Assembly: GCA_003116975.1 (NCBI GenBank)
Contig: BGKB01000136.1
Span: 117,551 to 181,550, forward strand
Direction: 5' to 3'
Length of the DNA stretch: 64,000 nucleotides
From: Aurantiochytrium sp. KH105
Taxonomy: Eukaryota; Sar; Bigyra; Thraustochytrida; Thraustochytriidae
A model generated the notes under the pieces. The model was not told where the DNA came from, did not search any database, and saw nothing but the letters and a program-made list of their open reading frames with translations. Both the position numbers and the translations under genes were made by a program. Below, in pieces: positions 59,382 through 64,000 of this stretch (positions are counted from its first letter, which is position 1; each line of letters opens with the position of its first letter).

Positions 59382-61546
59382 CGTGCACAATGGCAGCAGC
59401 GGAAGCAGCAGCAGAGATCTCGCGGCGCCGTGCGTGCTGTGCCGCGCCGCGCCGTGCTGCGCGCGCGGCGCTGCGTTGCGCTTGGGGAGAGAGCGAGCCG
59501 TGCTGCGCTGCGGCGCGTGGAAGCAGCAGGCAGCAGGCAGCTGCTGCAGCAGCAGCAGCGGAAGCAGCGGCAGCGGTGCGGGGCGCGGCGAAGAAAGAAA
59601 GCGGCGGAAAGAGACCGAAGGCGCGAAGAAAGGCGCCCGCTGCGGCCCACCGCTTCGTGCGGGAACGCGGAGGACGACGCGCGGGGGGAAAGCTCGGCCA
59701 TTGGCTCCGGCACGGAGGCGGAGAAGAGCCAGGCTCCGCTCAGCACGGTCGATCTGATCATGACGCGGCGCACGCCAACTTTCTTACCTTTCTCTGTCGA
59801 GCCGCGCCGAGGGCCGCTGCCGCGGCCTGTGCTGTGTTAGAATGTCACAGTTTAGGTCAACGGCCGACTGCAGCAGCGCTGTCGGTCGACCCTGGACCGG
59901 GTACAAACGACTGCGAGCTTGGGTCCGCGGCTGCGAGCCTGGAGCGGGCTCCGACGGCCGCCTCCGAGCTCGTGCGTCGTCAAGAATGTCACCGAGCACT
60001 TGAGGAACGCAAAATGTAGGGCGGCTGTAACGCGAAAACCCAAGGAGAGCTTCCACAGTGGACGGCTGCGGCCAGCTTCTCGTGCGGAGAATGCGGCCGA
60101 GCTTGCGGCGGAGAATGCGGCGGAGATTGGCGAGAAAGGCCGCGGGCTCCAAGCCTCGGGCCGCGCAAAGTTTGTAACGTTTGCTCGATCCAGCGCATGC
60201 AACAGCAGCACGGCGGTGATGGCGACGGTCCTTCATTGTTCTTGTCCCCGCCACTGCCACGTCGCGATGAAAGACGCGCAAGGTCTCAAGACCGGCCAAG
60301 AAATTAGTGCAGATGGCGATTTTGCGGTTGTCCCAGTTTGGCTTGCCTGGGTGGATGAGAAAACTGCAGCTCATCGACACTGAAGCGTACTACACTGCGT
60401 TTATAAGTTAACGGTTGCTTGGGACGCCCCGGTCTCAGCTTCATCGATCGTCCCAATTTTTGGCTGGCCGACTGGTTGTTGAAAGACAAACGAAAAAGTT
60501 ATTGTTGGCAACGTAAATTTCCTCCTAACGGGGCCAGCCAGCTACCTTTGGAGTGTCCCCATTTGGCCAAACTGGTCAACATCATGCGAAAGCTGAAGGC
60601 CTGCCTGCCTGCCTGCCCGCTCTTCATGCTTGCCTTGCGGAAATAGAAAAAGGTCACAATCACCATGGAGACCTTTATCGGTCGGTTGGCCGCCAGGTCT
60701 TAGCCCCCATCAAGGTGAATAAGAAATCCATGAAGCAAATTCCCTTGTCCCTTCGCAACTTGCCTACTGGGTGCCAAGCTCAAAGCAGTAACGCCCAAAA
60801 GACGGAGCACCAGCCCAAAATTACAGGCGACAACGCGTGAAGCAATGCAGGCGACAAAAATAGGCGTGGCTTGCGATGTTCTCAATCACCGATTTCCATT
60901 GAACTTTCAAGCGTCATCTAGCCGCTCATCTTCTGCGTTTTAAATCAATGTATTCTGAAGTCGACATTCGCAAAAATAGTTCAAGAGCATTATTCTTGTT
61001 CAGTATGACATTCAATTCCTCACGGAACCTCCAAAGGGTGAGTTAAATCAAAAGGATCATGTCGTGGGAGACGAACTTTTTGGATGAATTTCATGATTTT
61101 GGGGAAATGGAACTGACGTTCTGCATACTTCAAAGATGATTGGAAAAGTAGCCACCGTACAGCCCACCCCTTGAGTCTTTCTTGAAATGGGGAAAAGAAA
61201 ACTGTGTTTGCCATGAACTGCTTTGGACGGAATGATCTTGTTTCCGCTGAGCCGCGAATCTCGGGGTCTACAAACTACCTGCACTTTCGAAAATCACACC
61301 TACTTGATAATTCAATCATCAATTCCTCTTCTGCGCATCAGCCGAACGTCTTCGCTTTTCGCCCCCTCGAAAACACTCTGCTTCATGGCTTGGAGGCGAG
61401 ATACTGTCACGCGATACTTGTTTGGCACAAATGTCGAAGATAAGCCATGCATGCCTGCGAATGATCTCGAAAGGCTTTCGAAAGCATACCGCAAGCGCGC
61501 GAGAGTGCGGCAACAACGCGACTGTCGCCGGCGCTGGGAAGACAAG

Positions 61547-62968
61547 ATGGAGGAGCAAGGCCAGCAGTCCGCGCCCTCTAGCGCTGACCAAACGAGCGCC
61601 GAGGCTGCGGCAGAGCGCCAGGCAGGCCTGCTGAAGCAGCTCGAGTATTACTTTGGCGATGAGAACCTCGTCCAGGACCACTTTCTCCTCGAAAAGACCT
61701 TGCGCGGCAATCCGCGCGGCTGGTGCGCCATCCGTGTCCTTCTCACCTTCCCCAAGCTCAAGCGCCAAGGTATCAAGGCACGCGAAGTTGCTGAGGCTGT
61801 CAACGCCGGCAGCGGCCAAGGTGCCCTTTTGGAGCTCAGCAAAGATAACCGTGCCGTGCGACGGACGCGGCCGCTACCCCCTGACGCGGTCATCATTACG
61901 GGCAGCCCCGCCAGCAATGGCAATCATTTCGGCAATGGTGGCGACCAAGACCTCGAAAAGATTGCTCGGACCGTTCGCGTCACGGGTCTTTCCAGTCTTC
62001 AAGACCTGCGAGATCGCAGCCCAATGACTGCAGACAAGGTCCGGGCTTACTTTGAGTCAAAGTTGCCCGAGGCGCCTTCCGCCATGACCGCAGACAAGGC
62101 CCCTTCTGACCTCGTGCTCGGCGTGACGCTTGAAAATGTCCCGGAGCAGCAGCAACAGCAACAGCAGCAAAGCAAGAACTTTGCTCGCAGGCCGCAGCCC
62201 TTTGCTCTTGTTGAACTTGCGTCGCAACAGCTCGCGCAGGCCATGGTAGATCTGCATATCTCCACCGACTGGCGCAGCAGCGTGCAAGTGAAACGGGAAC
62301 GCCCTGCCAAGCGCCAGGCGAATCAAAATCACAACCAGAACCCCGCGCCAGCGCCTGAGTCGACCGAAACAGCCGCCCAGGACAATGAAAATGCTGGCGT
62401 TGACGCGGAAGCCGTCGCAGACACCGAGGGCAACAACGACGCTAACGCCACACCCACAGCTGCGCTCAAACGCCGCATGGGCAAGATTCGCACGCTCGAC
62501 AGAGACAACTTTGAAGGTTTCATTGCCGATTTTCCCAGCAAGATCAAGCGCAAAAAGGGACCGCGCTCGTACTTTTTCAGCCTTGCCGATAACCCCGAAG
62601 TCTTCAACTCGCTTCGCGTTGGTACTGTCGTCTCCTACCTCGCCGACGCGTCTGGTAATGCGACCGACGTGACCCCGGAAAAGAAGACTTCGTCTGAACA
62701 TGGTAATGCGCACTACGCATACGAGTCAACCGGAATGGACGGTGCGACGGGAGCTTTGCATGAAGAAGGTCGCGCCCCATCGCCCCCACGCCGCAAGCCC
62801 AAGCCCGCCGCTGGAACTGCAGCCAGCTCGTTCGTCTCGGGGGCACAGGGTTCATTTGCGCGCGGTCCACCGAATGAACATAACAAGTACCGGGGCTTCG
62901 GTTCTCGCGAGTGGCGTGGTCTGCGAGATGGTTCCAAGAGCGAGACTGAGCCCACAGAGGATATCTGA
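61547..62968 (+). CDS. La-related RNA-binding protein with cold-shock-like domain
   Basis: I start at MEEQGQQSAPSS (473 residues); the frame is open 108 codons further upstream (ATG at 61223) but that part is not La-like. Residues 25-110 are a La motif, with QLEYYFGDENLVQDHFL holding the conserved RNA-pocket residues Q31, Y34, Y35, F36, D38, D44 and F46. Residues about 140-250 fit the RRM that follows in La-modules, interrupted by a Gln run (201-208) from CAG/CAA triplets. Residues about 310-366 resemble a cold-shock domain: GKIRTLDRDNFEGFIADF, SYFFSLADNPEVF and LRVGTVVSYLADASG. The end, SFARGPPNEHNKYRGFGS, resembles the SUZ-C/LSA tail of LARP6. LARP6 proteins bind structured mRNA and govern its translation or localisation. 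A LARP6-type call is preferred over true La because of the tail and the absence of a second RRM. Confidence 0.82.
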   Translation: MEEQGQQSAPSSADQTSAEAAAERQAGLLKQLEYYFGDENLVQDHFLLEKTLRGNPRGWCAIRVLLTFPKLKRQGIKAREVAEAVNAGSGQGALLELSKDNRAVRRTRPLPPDAVIITGSPASNGNHFGNGGDQDLEKIARTVRVTGLSSLQDLRDRSPMTADKVRAYFESKLPEAPSAMTADKAPSDLVLGVTLENVPEQQQQQQQQSKNFARRPQPFALVELASQQLAQAMVDLHISTDWRSSVQVKRERPAKRQANQNHNQNPAPAPESTETAAQDNENAGVDAEAVADTEGNNDANATPTAALKRRMGKIRTLDRDNFEGFIADFPSKIKRKKGPRSYFFSLADNPEVFNSLRVGTVVSYLADASGNATDVTPEKKTSSEHGNAHYAYESTGMDGATGALHEEGRAPSPPRRKPKPAAGTAASSFVSGAQGSFARGPPNEHNKYRGFGSREWRGLRDGSKSETEPTEDI

Positions 62969-63265
62969 TGCTAAGCAAAACGAAAGTGATATGATCAGAT
63001 TGAACAGGTGTTTCCATGATCTCAACTGTGAAAAGAATAAAGGAGGGAAGAGAAAGAGAGCGGCGAACACATTGCTACCCCACCAAAATATAAAGGAAAG
63101 TATGATGTTGATTTGCTTGCCAGCGCATTTCGTTCGCTTCTTTACAGCGCTTCTTTCTTCTTTGTTCCGCGAAAAGCTCTCAAAAACGATCTTTGTATGG
63201 GCGCTTTGGGGGCATAAATAATTCTTGCACAATGATATCATTGTTTCAATTTGAGTGCGTGGTAC

Positions 63266-63529
63266 CTACTTGACATGGGGGGCGACCTTGAGCAACCTTG
63301 CTCGGTCGGAGATGTCGTGCTTATTGCACTCAAAGAATGCAAAGTACGAGCCTGCTGTCCGCCGCACAATCCAACCAAAAATACTTCACAATGCGCCGAG
63401 CCATTCTGCACTTGCAGTTGCAAAACAGTCAGGCAGCCGCAGGTGCACACCCCATGCACACATCTCCTGGCAGTCAATGTAGTATACACCCGCATACTTC
63501 ACTACGTAGCGCCATTCTCCACTTGCCAT
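63266..63529 (-). CDS. Possible tiny two-exon gene, unknown function
   Basis: A 41-residue product results if 63529-63490 is joined to 63351-63266 on the minus strand. The proposed 138-base intron begins GTGTAT and ends GACAGCAG, and the join is phase 1 (G|GC, Gly). The product starts MASGEWRYVVKYAG and continues SYFAFFECNKHDISDRARLL, a well-mixed sequence unlike the low-complexity frames around it. The upstream exon may extend further or begin earlier, so the N-terminus is uncertain. The same DNA contains degenerate repeats, so a decayed gene fragment is an alternative. I do not recognise the family. Confidence 0.22.
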
Positions 63530-63787
63530 TGCTCGCACAACAATCCAGCCGCTACTAGTTCTACTATGCGCAGGTGTCCAGCGCGAGGGCCGCACGCGCC
63601 GCGCCAGCAGCAATCGCGCAATCGCTCGCTCGTTCGCTCGTTCGCTCGTTCGCGCACCTGGCAGGCAAGGCAGGCAGGCCCTCGCACGCGCGCGCGCGGC
63701 GGACGGATCCGGCTGCACGAAGCGCGCTGGGGCTCGCGCGAGAGGAGTGAGGCGCTCGCGAGGGAGGTTCGGGCTGGTGCAGTGAAA

Positions 63788-63840
63788 ATGGCCGCGGCCC
63801 GAGCGATCGAAAGATTGGAGAACGGCGCTACCATGCTGAT
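63788..63840 (+). CDS. Possible first exon of a gene leaving the window
   Basis: An ATG at 63788 opens MAAARAIERLENGATML, followed directly by GTACGT at 63841, the same six-base donor used by the isomerase intron. The peptide resembles the start of PH-domain proteins of the plant PRAF type (a helix, then G-x-x-L-L), which is only a hint. Without splicing, the frame continues through CGCACGCA repeats to low-complexity sequence. The next exon would lie past the right edge. Confidence 0.25.
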
Positions 63841-64000
63841 GTACGTTGTTGAGAAGAGCGACCGCGGAGACGAGGAAGAGGCGACTAATTCATACGTACG
63901 CACGCTCGCACGCGCGCACGCTCGCACGCACGCACGCACGCACGGCTTGTCTTGTGTTGTGTTGTCTTGACCTGGCTTGGCTCGCTCGCTTGCTTGCTTT

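Larger units (their letters stand above)
53808..61546. other. 7.7-kb gene desert rich in tandem repeats
   Basis: No convincing gene is seen between the AGC kinase and the La-related gene. Open frames are short, overlap on both strands and translate as Arg/Ala/Ser/Leu low-complexity sequence. The DNA is very GC-rich at about 54.0-60.3 kb and A/T-richer at 60.4-61.5 kb. Tetranucleotide runs recur: GCTT and GCGA near 53.86-53.96 kb, CCCT at 54.14, CTGG at 57.35, GTCT at 57.43, an octamer at 58.12, CTGC at 58.65, CCCT at 58.89, GCGA at 59.36 and CTGC at 60.60. One 74-residue frame (56674-56898) and one 154-residue frame (59919-60383) look slightly protein-like but have no family support. Possible roles are heterochromatin, an origin or centromere-like block, or decayed elements; none is shown. 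Confidence 0.55.
62969..64000. other. Right flank with degenerate repeats and weak gene traces
   Basis: The stretch 62969-63265 is the A/T-rich 3' flank of the La-related gene. Around 63340-63560 there are degenerate repeated words (CATTCTGCACTTGCAGTTGC against CATTCTCCACTTGCCATTGC, about 110 bases apart). A possible minus-strand small gene and a possible plus-strand first exon are listed separately. (CGCTCGTT)n-like sequence lies at about 63625-63651 and CGCACGCA-type repeats at about 63897-63942. Confidence 0.4.

Overview
The window reads as nuclear DNA of a free-living eukaryote. It holds long, mostly intronless genes on both strands, with GC-rich coding sequence and eukaryote-only proteins: 40S ribosomal protein SA, the spliceosome-associated CWF19L1, a TRPC4AP-type CUL4 substrate receptor, an ATXR3/SDG2-type SET methyltransferase, a RanBP2-finger deubiquitinase, nuclear UNG with a PIP box, TBC Rab-GAP and La/LARP proteins. 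Compact intron-poor genes, G+C-rich simple repeats and unusual multidomain fusions suggest a stramenopile of the thraustochytrid/labyrinthulomycete kind. That placement is inference; no rRNA or organelle marker is present to prove it. About 20 protein genes can be supported. One spliceosomal intron is clear (in the enoyl-CoA isomerase) and three other splice structures are possible.

Layout. 1-9.1 kb: four minus-strand genes, namely a restriction-endonuclease-fold/kinase protein of Crinkler-effector type, a four-pass membrane protein, CWF19L1 and ribosomal protein SA. 10.2-18.8 kb: three plus-strand genes, TRPC4AP with an extra CCCH finger, an RCC1-repeat/TBC Rab-GAP fusion, and UNG. 19-28.7 kb: a minus-strand protein joining a PP2A B56-like regulatory subunit to a PDK1-like kinase, a plus-strand ankyrin-SAM protein, a DHH-family exopolyphosphatase/Prune-like enzyme, a small secreted Cys-rich protein and a coiled-coil protein. 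28.9-50.2 kb: two giant minus-strand genes, a 2,609-residue ubiquitin-specific protease whose catalytic domain is split by MABP-like repeats and a 3,117-residue SET/CW/Tudor/bromodomain-like chromatin protein. Between them lie a nuclear-type acidic protein and a CTP-dependent lipid kinase. 50.9-53.8 kb: a peroxisomal enoyl-CoA isomerase with one intron and an atypical AGC kinase. 53.8-61.5 kb: about 7.7 kb without a convincing gene, full of short tandem repeats. 61.5-64 kb: a La-related protein with a cold-shock-like domain, then weak evidence for a tiny two-exon gene and for the first exon of a gene that leaves the window.

The genes do not form one pathway, but regulatory proteins with new domain combinations are over-represented: phosphatase subunit + kinase, RCC1 + TBC, USP + MABP + RanBP2 fingers, SET + CW + Tudor + bromodomain-like, La + CSD-like, and nuclease + kinase. 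The B56-kinase fusion, the MABP-split deubiquitinase and the nuclease-kinase protein are the best candidates for undescribed biology. All family calls are by eye from motifs; no database search was run.
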